64,000 nucleotides of DNA from Tetragonia tetragonoides (Eukaryota; Streptophyta; Magnoliopsida; Caryophyllales; Aizoaceae). Below, piece after piece: positions 33,939 to 44,590 of this stretch. The notes beneath the pieces were generated by a model. That model was not told the DNA's origin and ran no database searches. It saw only the letters and a program-made list of their open reading frames with translations. How positions within the stretch are numbered: the first letter of the stretch is position 1; every line of letters begins with the position of its first letter. The stretch spans positions 11,966,001 through 12,030,000 of the forward strand of contig CM076146.1 in the NCBI GenBank assembly GCA_038025085.1. The letters run 5' to 3'. The position numbers and the translations under genes are program-made.

Positions 33939-36900
33939 ATGACGTTAACCAGCAGCACTAAAATGGTGGCTACACTAGCAATATGTGCAACACTAATCTT
34001 TCTTTCTCCTTTGAGCTCCAATGCACAACCTAGGATCCCGAAAAAAGCCCCGCTTTACGTGTTCGGCGATTCGCTTTACGACACCGGCATGGGGTTGTAT
34101 GTTAACAAGGGTCCGACACCGGCTAACTTCACTCCTTATGGTGAGACTTACTTCAAAAAACCTGCTGGGAGGTTTTCTAATGGGCGGCTCATCCCTGATT
34201 TCCTAGGTACGTTAATAATATACATTCCAGTTGATTTTTATGTAATCTGTAATTTGTTTTAAGAAAAACATATATAAGATTGTTTTACTGTCAGACGACA
34301 GCTACATTGAAAATAAAAAAAGGGTTACTTTTAAACTAAAAAGTAATAAAACAATATTACAATTTGAATAAAACGTGTTACTTTTGATTGTTAGATCATC
34401 ATAAGACGGCCTTACATTTCTTATGTTGGTTCTCACATAGTATGGTTGTATGTTGATGACATACAGCTCTGTTGGCAAACTTACCATTCCCTGTACCGTA
34501 TTCGAACCCAAACCTTACTGTGACAAACTACACACAAGCGATAAACTTTGCAAATGCTGCTGCTGGTGTGCTTGTTGAAACGCGTACGGATGTAAATGCG
34601 GTATGTATCAGTTTCTTTAATAGCTGACAAGTAAAAACGATAAAAAAAACATACGATTTCTTAGTACAGTTTATGAGGTCTTTTTGACTCGCAGAAGAAA
34701 AAAAAAATGCTAAAGGGCACACTATAAGGGCATGTTCTCTTCACCTTTTTCTTGCTGAACTTATCTGCACAATACTGAACTGAACTGAAATTTAATGAAC
34801 TGAATTGAATTTTTCTGAACTGAGCTTATTTTTACAGTATCTACTATTACAAAGTGTAAATTTGTTCTTTGGTTTACCGAACTCTACTGAATTTTTCTGA
34901 ACAAAAGTTCTTTTTACTAAACTGAAGTTCTTTTTACTGAACTGAACTTAATTTTACTGAATTTTTCAGAGGGAAATTGAGTAGAACAGGCCCTAAGTAA
35001 ATGACGATTAGAATCCCATATCGTAAGATCTTAGAGTAGCCCGGCCACTTGAGTTATATGTTATTTTTCTTCCTCAAATCTTTGAGTGTGCGTGAGACTC
35101 TAGTCCTCACTTAACAATAAAAAGAAAGAATTGAAGTTGTTCAGTTTATGTGAATGTACTTAATTATTGTTCCATCGTTTTTCGTTCGTGTCCAGTTGAA
35201 TCTGAAGCTGCAAACGGATTATTTTGTGCAAATGACACAAAAGTTGGTGCAACAATATGGGCAAGCACAGACTACGAAGCTGCTATCCCGAGCAGTATAC
35301 CTATTCAATATTGGAGCCAATGACTATACTGCCTTGTACAGTCGTTATCGTGGTAATCTTACTCCTGCCATGGAGACAAATTTTATGAACCAAGTACTTG
35401 GCAACTTCTCGATCCATATCACTGTAAGATCTCCTCTCACTATCTACTCATTATTTTATACTCCCTCCGTCCATAATTACTTGCCAGTTGTGACTTGTGA
35501 GTCATGTGATCTAGTTTGTGCCTCTAATTTAAGGCCATGGTCAATGTTGCAAAAGGGATATGACAAACACAGAAACGCATATGAGGCAACCTCAAGGTGA
35601 AGCGCCTCATACATGCATGACATTATGCTTGGTTATAGAAGTGACTTCACCTTAAAGTCGCCTCATAAGAGACTTATGTTTCCAAGTGGCTATTACGGAA
35701 TATTATCTAGTAGATCTTAGAAATATTCTACATGAGCATAACATTATAGAGATTGTGTAAACTACAGTTTCCATAACACTAAACTCTTGTACCTATAAAT
35801 AGGGATCGATTACTGATTACATCAATAATAATCAAGCAGTGTGTGTGGGATTATTCATTCGGAAGCTGTTACGAGTCTATTGAATAGACGAGAAATTTTG
35901 TCTAATTAATCATTTTTTTACTAAAACATAAATTTTATTTACTAAAATATGAATTTTATTTAATAAGAAAAAAATTCAATTTTGGAAATTACAAACATCA
36001 ATTTTGTTCACTTGAACACCAATTTTCTTTACTCAATTATCACTTTTGTTTACTAAAACATTGAGTTTGTTTACTAAAATATCAAATTTATTTACTAAAA
36101 TACCAATTTCGTTTACTAAATTTTCAACCTAACTTAAATAGACGATTTTTCTTGTTTATTTAATAGACGTCTACCATTATTGTATTCATATTAACTTCCG
36201 CATCGCCGGTAGCGGACAAATTTGTCCGCCATCGCACCAATATTCCTCCACAATCTCTATAATATTATGCTAATCTAGAGTATTTCTAAGATCTACTAGA
36301 TAATATTCCCTAATAGTGGCTTCATCTTTGTGAGTTTCTCACAGGGCTAAGGGTGCGTACAACTGACCCCCATTAGTACCCTGAGCCCTAGGTAGGCGGG
36401 TGTCTCTCTGGAGGCAGTGGGATAATGTTGATACTGATGTAAGTAACTGATTAGTAAATTATTGCCAATCTATCTCCATCTTTGAGGTTTATGATCTTTC
36501 AATGAAAATATGCAGACAATGTACAACAAAGGAGGAAGAAAATTCGCATTCCAGGCTTCAGCTCCAATGGGGTGTTTGCCAACATTTCTTCAAGCCAATG
36601 GAAGATGCACAGAGGAGCTAAATAGTATTTCCAGGATGCATAATGCTGGGTTGGCAGCATTATGTAAAAGATTGGCTAGACAATTGCCTGGATTCAAGTA
36701 CTCTAGATACGATTTCTATACCTCCTTGTCTGACAGGCTCGGTGGCACTGCTACATATGGTAATATATGGTACCATTGAGTTAGATGCTCGTGGACCTAA
36801 AATTATGATATTATATAATTATTACTTAATTTAACGATTTGTGATTAAGGAAAACTTACTTTAACGATTTAGTCCTGACAACATACATGTAAATCTGAAT

Positions 36901-37499
36901 TGATTGAACGTGATTTGTTATTTAATTTATCAAGAGTCAATAATCATTAATGAATATATATAACTAAATTGAGAGCTCAAATTATTTTATTTAGGAAAAT
37001 ATTTGATTGACCCAGTGGGTGGGTAACCCATATTCTATTTGTATCTATCTCTCTTCTACCTTAAATGCTATTTTTTGGAAATAGAGGAGAGAGAATTTGA
37101 AAATAGAGGAAAGAGATAGACACATATGGGAGGTGGGTTGCCAACCCGATGGGTTGATGTATCATTCTCCTTTTATTTATATTTATTTTGATAGAATTAA
37201 TGACACACGGAATAGTACTTGTATGCTCCTCTAATCAAAATTTTATGTGAATATTGATAGGTTTCTCTGAAACCCAATCAGCATGTTGTGGAAGCGGGCC
37301 ATTTAATGGGCAGTTCACTTGCTCAAAGCAAGGCACCAACTTCACAGTTTGCGCCGATCCAAGCACATACTTGTGGTTCGATGCCGGACATCCCACTGAA
37401 AGAGCTGATGAACAATTTGCTCAAGAATTCTGGCGCGGAGACATCTCGCTTGTAAAACCTCGCAATTTAATGAGTTTATTTAAAGCGAATTTAAAATAG
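33939..37499 (+). CDS. GDSL esterase/lipase, copy 1 (intact, five exons)
   Basis: Exons 33939-34206, 34467-34600, 35196-35423, 36516-36759 and 37261-37499 join in phase, all with GT-AG introns. They give 370 residues, the usual size for plant GDSL lipases. A secretory signal ends near residue 29 (LATLIFLSPLSSNA-like core). Block I is FGDSLYDTG with nucleophile Ser45. Block II is NFANAAAG with Gly123. Block III is IGANDY with Asn176. Block V is DAGHPTE with Asp332 and His335. All catalytic residues are present. These enzymes are secreted serine hydrolases acting on ester and lipid substrates. The GETYFKKP-GRFSNGRLIPDF stretch recalls the GLIP1/GLIP5 type of Arabidopsis, but I cannot assign an orthologue. 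An upstream in-frame ATG at 33888 would put 17 residues before the signal, so 33939 is preferred. The gene lies inside block C. Confidence 0.88.
34728..34993. mobile_element. Tourist-like MITE in intron 2
   Basis: Terminal inverted repeats GGGCATGTTCTCTTCA and GGGCCTGTTCTACTCA are flanked by TAA on both sides (34725-34727, 34994-34996). That fits PIF/Harbinger-type MITEs. The interior is repeated CTGAACTGAA. The same element lies at 58684-58949 in the other arm, so it predates the duplication. Confidence 0.7.
35690..36316. repeat. Fold-back element in intron 3
   Basis: 627 bp with inverted arms of about 68 bp (outer ends CTATTA-GGAATATTATC) flanked by TGG on both sides. The interior has a CCTATAAATAGGG box and LTR-like sequence, so it may be two opposed solo-LTR pieces. 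Copy at 57361-57987. Confidence 0.65.
36340..36445 (+). repeat. SINE-like scrap in intron 3
   Basis: The order GGGCTAAGGGTGCGTACAA...ACCCTGAGCCC...TAGGCGGG...GAGGCAGTGGG resembles the 3' part of plant Au-type SINEs. It is short and diverged. Confidence 0.3.
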
Positions 37500-38365
37500 T
37501 TGATCAACCGAACTATTGGACAAGGACCATTTACTTGAAGTGCATGTGAAATGTGAAATGTGAAATGTGAAATGTGAAACTAATAGAGTATTTGGAGTTT
37601 AACATCGATTATTTTTTTTTTTTTAAATTATTTTTAATGGTAAATCTTCTACAATAAACAAATTTACAAAAGAAAAGGGTCAAAAGAAGGGAATCTAATA
37701 TGTATATCCCATTTTCTCTTAAATTTTGATTTGGTTATTCAAGGGGTGTTTATTTGATAATCATCAAATAAGTCTCTATTGTAATAAGATAATGAGTTAC
37801 TTCAATAATTTTATAGGATTTTATTGCGTATTCAATAAGAAAAACAATAAAATAAGAGAGAGCAATTTACACAAGTAGCTTAACATGTAACTAAATTGGG
37901 AAAAAGATCTCGAACAATCACTATATTCTCACACAACTGTGTTTAATAAAGTTGTCTTTCTTATTCTCAACACCAATCAGTTTGTATGCCCAAGAGATCT
38001 CTCCCACGAGCACTCCTTACATGGTGACTCTCTTGATAAACACACCCATTACGATAAATCTAAGGTTTTATTTACGTTCTTACATCATAAACCTAAAACT
38101 AGAAGAATAGGAGTCCTTCCTCAAATTATTCTGTAGTATATCCTTAATTATCCCCCAAGTAAGGAAACCATAAAAATTAAATAATAAAGGGAAACAATAA
38201 TTTGAATGTGTCGCCATGTCCTTTTCTCCGCATAATGAATACTCTTAAAGCAGATGACAACGATAAATTCTTTCATGGTCATGCATTCAGCAGAGCAAAA
38301 ACGCATAGTTACTATTTGTATGTTAGTATACGCACCGTAACCGACTTAAATGATGAACAATGAAG
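37500..38365. other. 3' flank of GDSL copy 1
   Basis: Contains a 7-bp tandem repeat AAATGTG (about five copies, 37547-37577), of which the other arm has two fewer or more. The rest is AT-rich. A 65-residue open frame (37939-38136) also exists in the other arm but resembles nothing I know. Confidence 0.55.
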
Positions 38366-38512
38366 AATAAGTAAAGATGCGTCTCGGCAATCCTTTATAG
38401 AATTCTGCGGAGGTGTCATTAGGAACTTGGGTTTAGAGTATTTGAAAAGGCCTACACCAACAGTCAAGGAAAGGTGGCTCCGCAAAGGGGGAGCAACGTG
38501 GATTTCCCGGCA
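38366..38512 (+). pseudogene. PIF/Harbinger transposase fragment
   Basis: Reads SFIEFCGGVIRNLGLEYLKR, then after a one-base shift KGEQRGFPGM. This is the conserved run before the first catalytic Asp in plant Harbinger-type nucleases (ALP1/HARBI1 family). It is cut exactly at the LTR, which shows where the chromovirus inserted. Copies: 41418-41508 (short) and 55186-55332 (minus). Confidence 0.65.
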
Positions 38513-41096
38513 TGTAACACCCCCGAATTCGCAACGATTTTCCGGGAACTATCGACGTCGCTATACACGACTCGACACAACTAAACCGTCACGGACCCAA
38601 GGGTAGTTACTGTAACATTTATCGCTAAGGAGTAAATGCTAAGCAGAAAGGAAAACTAGGTATCAAAGGAAGCATCTAAACAAATTAAACATAAATATCA
38701 GAGTTGTCTATCCAGCGGTCTTAAGTCCATTATAGTTTTATTACAACTTTTCCTTCAAGGACACAAACCAAAATCCCAAATAATCCAAGGTAACCAATAA
38801 ATCCATAGTTCTAAACAAACAGCCCACATTAAACCTTCTAGCAAACCATCCTCACTCAGCAACACCTTCACTTTGGTTTCCGTGACGGAAACAAAGTACA
38901 GAAGAAAAAGAGAAGAAACAAAAGAAAACAAAAATCAGATAAACTGAATAAACGTCGTCCATACCCAGTAAAAACACTTTCGCAAACCTTGCCTAGGTTT
39001 TAGAAGAATCATTGAAATTCATCTGCATGCACAAGTAGTCATACAATCAAGCACACGCATACTCGATATTCAATTACATGCAATTCTTGCTTTATTGATC
39101 ATTCGAACACAAATAGATAAACCATCTTGATTAGCGAGATAAGAGAGCGAATAGAACATCGAGTACCCATACTGTTCATAGATAGATATAGACATGCCAT
39201 GGACTTACGCTAGTGTATACTCACACTACCTCTAACATAATAATCGATATGTAGAGAATTAAAAAATGGGGAATGATCCGTCTCGAACACACTACGAGGT
39301 GTCCATAAAAGTAACTTGGGAATCACGCATCCCTAGACTATATCAATTAGATAAGTCTCGATAGCTCGACTACTCGTAGGGATCCATTAGGAGTCTTATT
39401 CTCATTTAATTCAATTCACATACTTGCATTGATTGACCTAGTGGTACAACGAGACCACGACATTCTACTTCATTTCATGCTCATGATAATGAATAATAAT
39501 AACGACGATAACGACATAAGGGCATATTAACAATAGTCATGCTTCATATATGTCTAACGAAATTTCGGCAGCACTTCGGTAGTAAATTATGATATCCAAA
39601 AATTACACTTTCACAATTAACATCCAACAAATATAATAGGCGCTCATTAGCACTCAATAATATCCCATTCCAAATAGCACATATTATTATATCATAATAA
39701 AATTAGAAATTCAACATCGCCATAATTAAACATTAAATAGCATATGAACTAATTAATTAACAAAACTTTATAAACTTATCATACTCAATATAAATCATAT
39801 TTACAGCGAAGAATATATGTCAAATTCTCATAATTAACGAAGATATAATTTAATCATGCTTTGCATATTAAATTCACAATAAAAATCAATTAGCACATAA
39901 CACATCAAAATAGTTTTGATGGGGCTTTGGAAAGAGGTAGACACAATCACTTACCTAACAAACGCTCACTAAGCAGTAGGTAACTTGGCTAATCACAATC
40001 CTATCACGCTTGTCCGTTTGGTCCTAATTAAAAACAATTAGCGAGACATAATTAATAAATATGAAAATCCAAACAGTACTGAAACTGTAAAATAGTATTT
40101 TTATTAAATATCTTAATTTATTCCACCCAATCTAGGCTGTTGAAAATCCACATTCGGATTCCGAACGAGTACAGAAAAATAAAAAAAATTTATTGAAAAG
40201 AACTGAAAATACGAAATTATTTAAAACAAAAATATTAAACGAAACCCTAATCGGTTTTTCGAGTCTAGGCCGTGATACACCAAGCATGGGGACGCACGAC
40301 CTAGCCCATCACCAAGACCACCACCCACCGACCACCATGGTCAGCAGTGGCTCGCCGGAGCACCAGCGACGGAGGGGAGAGAGAGAGAGTTCGCGAGGGA
40401 GAGAGAGAGCGACTGAGAGGGGGAGGAGTGACGGGCAAGGTCCCGTCGCGTCGGCCACTCGCCGGCGACCACCCAGGCACAGCCTGGTGGCGCGACAGTC
40501 GCGCCTCAACGAAAATAGGGGAGGGGGAAAACAGAGTACGGGGAGAGAGAAAGGAAAAGAGAGAGAAAGAAAGAGAGGGGGAAGGGCGGCTCACCGGCGG
40601 GAGGAAGAGGGGGCGGTGCTGGCTTGGTGGCCGGCGACAGCAGGGGGAGAGAGAGAGAGAGAAAAGAAAGAGAGAATAGCGTGAGAGAGAGAGAGAGAGA
40701 AAAAAGAATTGGGGCTTTTGGCTTAGTTTTGTAAACGAATCAACTGACCCATCTCTTAGCTTATATAGGTGCTTAGTCAAGGAAAGTCAAACCCTACTAG
40801 AATTAGGATTATTTTCTGATTTAATTGCTAATTAAAAATAATTAAAACTAATTAAATGCCTATTAAAATCAATTAAAACAATATGAATAAGCCTTATTCA
40901 TATACAAAACCATTTTAACTAAATCCCTCAATTTGATCATTATAAATCCCAAAATTCCCTTAATAATAAATAATATTATTATGGCTTAATTTGAGTAAAT
41001 CGAATCGTTAAATAAATATACAATTTAAATCTCCGAAACTATTTATAAATGAATTATAAATCGATATTATAATTATAGAAAATATTGGGGTATACA
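38513..41096 (-). repeat. Complete B-type LTR in the left arm
   Basis: 2584 bp, from TGTATACCCC (41096, minus sense) to GTGTTACA (38513). It is the reverse complement of 52601-55185 with one net base of length difference and few substitutions. It carries a CT/GC-rich segment at 40300-40740 and a TATA box upstream of it. Confidence 0.9.
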
Positions 41097-41420
41097 TTCT
41101 ACCCTCTCTTAAAAGAAGTTTCGTCCCGAAACTTGAAACATGAAGTAATCACTTCTCAACGACGAAACGAGTTTACCCATACGAAGGTGTAAATCGATTT
41201 TAGGACAACGACAATGCAATGCGTGTACTACGGTTGTGATCTAGGTCGATTAGCAGTGCAACATGCAATGCTAGAACATACAACTCGTGCAGAGAGGTAA
41301 CCAAAACACGAAATTGCTAGGTGTGACATTCTACCCTCCTTAAAAAGGGTTTCGTCCCGAAACTCGAATGGAATTAGTACCTTTGAGAAAGAGTTCTGGG
41401 TACTTCTCGCGCTTCATGGA
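41097..41420 (-). pseudogene. Tail of B-type integrase and 3' untranslated region
   Basis: In minus sense the last codons of the chromodomain tail (MKREKYPELF) start at 41420, followed by the PPT-bearing 3' region (TTTTAAGGAGGGTAGAATG and CTTTTAAGAGAGGGTAGAA). It matches 52277-52600. The arm and the homology end here. Confidence 0.85.
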
Positions 41421-41508
41421 ACTTGGGTTTAGAATATTTGAAAAGGCCTACACCAACAGTCAAGGAAAGGTGGCTCCGCAAAGGGGGAGCAACGTGGATT
41501 TCCCGGCA
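41418..41508 (+). pseudogene. Second Harbinger scrap joined to the integrase tail
   Basis: 91 bases identical in kind to 38422-38512, again abutting an LTR end. At 41418-41420 the three bases GGA belong to both partners of the junction, which is microhomology. Confidence 0.75.
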
Positions 41509-43593
41509 TGTAACACCGCCGAATTCGCAACGATTTCCTGGGAACTATCGACGTCTCTATACACGACTCGACACCACTGAACCGTCACGGACCCAAGGGT
41601 AGTTACTGTAACAATTATCGCTAAGGAGTAAATGCTAAGCAGAAAGGAAAAATAGGTATCAAAGGAAGCATCTAAACAAATTAAACATAAATATCAGAGT
41701 TGTCTATCCAGCGGTCTTAAGTCCATTATAGTTTTATTACAACTTTGCCTTCAAGGACACAAACCAAAATCCCTAATAATCCAAGGTAACCAATAAATCC
41801 ATAGTTCTAAACAAACAGCCCACATTTAACCTTCTAGCAAACCGTCTTCACTCAGCTACACCTGCACTTTGGTTTCCGTGACGGAAACAAGGTACAGAAG
41901 AAAAAGAGAAGAAAACAAAAGAAAACAAAAATCAGATAAACTGAATAAACGTCGTCCATACCCAGTAAAAACACTTTCGCAAACCTTACCTAGGTTTTAG
42001 AAGAATCATTGAAATTCATTTGCATGCACAAGTAGTCATACAATCAAGCACACGCATACTCGATAATTAATAATAATAACAACGATAATGACATAAATGC
42101 ATATTAACGTAATCATGCTTCCATCCAAGTATAATAGGTGCTCATTAGCACTCAATAATAACTCATTCCAAATAGCACGTATATAATATCATAATAATAT
42201 TAGAAATTCACATCGCCATACATACTCGATAATTAGCATATGAACTAATTAATTAACGAAACTTTATAAACTTGTCATACTCAATATAATTCATATTTAC
42301 AACAAAGAATATATTTCTAATTCTCATAATTAACGACGATATAATTTAGTCATGCTTCGCATATTAAATTCACAATAAATTATCAATTAGCACATAACAC
42401 ATCAAAATAGTTTTGATGGGGCTTTGGAAAGAGGTAGGCACAATCTCTTACCTAACAAACGCTCACTACGCAGTAGGTAACTTTTCTAATCACAACCCGA
42501 TCACGCTTGTTCGTTTGGTCCTAATTAAAAATAATTATCGATATATAATCAGTAAATACGAAAATCCAAATAGTACTGAAACTGTAAAATAATATTTTTA
42601 TTAAATTGCTTGATTTAATCCAACCAATCTAGGTTTTTGAACATCCGGATTCGGACTCCAAACGAGTACAGAAAAATAAAAACAATTATTGAAAAAATAC
42701 TGAAAAATACGAAATTAATTAAAACGAAAATAAAATTTCGAAACCCTAACTTACTGTGCAAGTCTCGACCACGGTCACCCACAAGGGGACCCATGGTCGG
42801 ACCCATCAGCACCATCACCACCCCCTGACCACCGTGGTCGGCGGTGGTGACTCACTGGTGACCGGCGGCCAAGAGAGAGAAAGAGTGAGAGAGAGTTTGC
42901 GAGAGAGGGAGAGAAGGAGAACGAGAGAGTGAGAGTGACTAAAGGAGAGAGAGAGGGCGGGGGAGCGTGCGGTGGGTGCGCCCACGACGGTCGGCCAGGC
43001 GGCCAGGCGGCGGCGGCGGCGCCAAACCACCGGCGAGCAAAACAGGGGAGAGAGTGTGTGTGCTGTCGCGAGGGAGAAGGAGAGAAAGAGAGAAAAAGGA
43101 AGAGAGAGAGGGAGGGGTGGCTCACCTTGGCGGTGGCCCTAATGTTCTCCGGCGAAGGGCGGCAGCAAGGGGGAAGGATACGCGGCTGAGAGAGAGGGAA
43201 GAGAGAGAGTGTCGTGTGAGGAGAGAGAGAAATTGTGAGGTTTTGGCTCAGTTTTTGCAAACTGATCAACTGGCCCATCTCATAGCTTATATAGGTGCCT
43301 AGTCAATGAAAGTGAAAACATACTAGACCTAGGATTAATTTTCTGATTTAATTGTTAATTAAAAATAATTAAAACTAATTAAATGCTAATTAAAACAATA
43401 TGAATAAGCCTTATTCATATACAAAATCATTTTAATTAAATCCCTCTAATTGCTAATTATAAATCCCGAAATTTCCATAATAATAGTTAATATTATTATG
43501 GCTTAATTTGAGTAAATGGAATCCTTAAATAAATATACGATTTAAATCTCTGAAACTATTTATTATAATTATAGAAAATATTGGGGTATCACA
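41509..43593 (-). repeat. LTR at the right end of block C
   Basis: 2085 bp in minus orientation, TGTGATACCCC to GGCGGTGTTACA. Compared with 38513-41096 it has a gap of about 440 bp near 42063 and a smaller one near 42122. In minus sense it is followed by Harbinger sequence, not by a PBS, so its 3' part behaves like a 3' LTR. Confidence 0.8.
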
Positions 43594-44403
43594 ATGAGTG
43601 ATTCCCAAGTTACTTATGGACACCTCGTAGTGTGTCTGGGATGGATCATTCCCCATTTATTAAGTCCTCTAGCCTCGTGTAATTGTACTAGAGGTAGTGT
43701 GCACACTAGAGTCATTAAGTCCATGGCGTGATTGTATCTTCGATGAAAAGTATGGGTAATCGCTGCTCTATTCGCTTCTCTTATATCTCTCTAATCAAGA
43801 CGGATTGTCTATGTCGTATTTTGTATGATCACTATACAAGAATTGCATATAAAAGAATGTTGTTATGTGTATGCTTGATTATATGCTTATGTGCGTATGC
43901 AAATGAATATCAATGATTCTTCTAAAACCTCAAGTAAGGTTTGCGAAATGTTTTTACTGGGTACGGATGACGTTTATTCAGTTTATCTGATTTTTGTTTC
44001 TCTTTTGTTTCTTTTCTTAGTCAAGAAACCAAACTGCAGGTTTAGTTGATTGAGGATGTACAGCTTGGAAGATAGAGTTGGCGTCGGATTTTTAGAACTC
44101 TTTCTGTTCAGTTTAGATCGTTGGGATTTTTATTGGATTTAGCCCTTGAAGGCAAGTTCTAATAAATTGGTTTAATGGTTTTAGCTCACTATATAGACAA
44201 CTCTGATATTAACTGTTTTAGATTGTTTATTTTCCTTAGAAGCTCCTTTTGATGCCTAGTCTTTCTTTCTGCTTACTATTTACTCCTTAGTAATAAATGT
44301 TGCAGTAGCACTACCTCGGGTTTGGGACGGTTCAGCGGTATCTAGTCGCGCACGGCGACGTCGATAGCTCCCTGGTAATCGTTGCGAATTCGGGGGTGTT
44401 ACA
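43594..44403 (+). repeat. 3' LTR of element A, second part
   Basis: Begins with the duplicated ATGAG (43594-43598), then TGATTCCCAAGTTACTT, matching 5' LTR positions from about 21717 on. It ends GGGGGTGTTACA at 44403. Confidence 0.88.
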
Positions 44404-44590
44404 GTAGAACATTGCATGAAATTTAAATATTTAAAAAGTGCATGATAATTTGCAAGTCTTTCAGTTGCAGTTTGAGTGCATCTTTCATTTATGTTCAACC
44501 AAATCCTTTTTTAATGCCTTATACGTATCCCTATCGCGGAGGTCGCGATCCCTTTTCTCAGCCAAATATAGAGTAATATATCCAAACGTT
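44404..44590. other. Unique flank between elements A and B
   Basis: No match to either LTR. It starts with GTAGA, the likely right target duplication of A. No gene is seen. Confidence 0.5.

Larger units (their letters stand above)
31833..41420. repeat. Left arm of a large inverted duplication
   Basis: The reverse complement of 52277-64000. Across the GDSL gene the paired coordinates sum to 93677 with no net indel over 3.9 kb. Beyond a 21-bp repeat difference the sum is 93697-93698 through the LTR. The arm is 9.6 kb here against 11.7 kb on the right because the right arm holds an extra MULE. The arm may continue left of 31833, since the right arm leaves the window. Confidence 0.95.
30085..43593 (-). 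mobile_element. Block C: LTR-bounded insertion carrying a GDSL gene
   Basis: Flanked by direct ATGAG copies (30080-30084 and 43594-43598). In minus orientation it starts with TGTGATACCCC at 43593 and ends GTGTTACA at 30085, as a chromovirus LTR insertion should. The inside is not a normal element. It holds an LTR (41509-43593), a Harbinger scrap, the tail of a B-type integrase, a second complete LTR (38513-41096), a Harbinger fragment, the GDSL gene, a Helitron end, a CACTA 3' half and an LTR fragment (30085-30950). No gag or RT is present. Most of it (31833-41420) is the left arm of the large inverted repeat. Confidence 0.75.
19943..44403 (+). mobile_element. Element A: Tekay-like chromovirus, split by block C
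   Basis: 5' LTR 19943-22530, PBS, extra ORF, gag remnant, pol 24810-28090, 3' LTR 28269-30084 plus 43594-44403. The 3' LTR is interrupted by a 13.5-kb insertion with ATGAG duplications. LTRs start TGTGATACCC and end GGGGGTGTTACA. A chromodomain-like tail on integrase and the [12 protein letters not shown] motif place it in the chromoviruses, close to Tekay/Del. Gag core, protease active site and integrase Glu region are deleted and several stops are present, so it is dead. Flanks GTACA/GTAGA look like a mutated 5-bp target duplication. Confidence 0.85.

Noticed and set aside
34302..34511. Minus-strand ORF over GDSL intron 1 and exon 2
   Set aside because: Shadow frame; the plus strand has the conserved exon with matching splice sites.
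35455..35500. Stowaway MITE suggested by CTCCCTCCGTCC in intron 3
   Set aside because: Only one terminus is visible and no matching inverted end was found, so only a scrap could be claimed.
37939..38136. 65-codon ORF found in both arms (55562-55759) as a gene
   Set aside because: It is present in both only because the arm is duplicated. It has several differences and no recognisable family.
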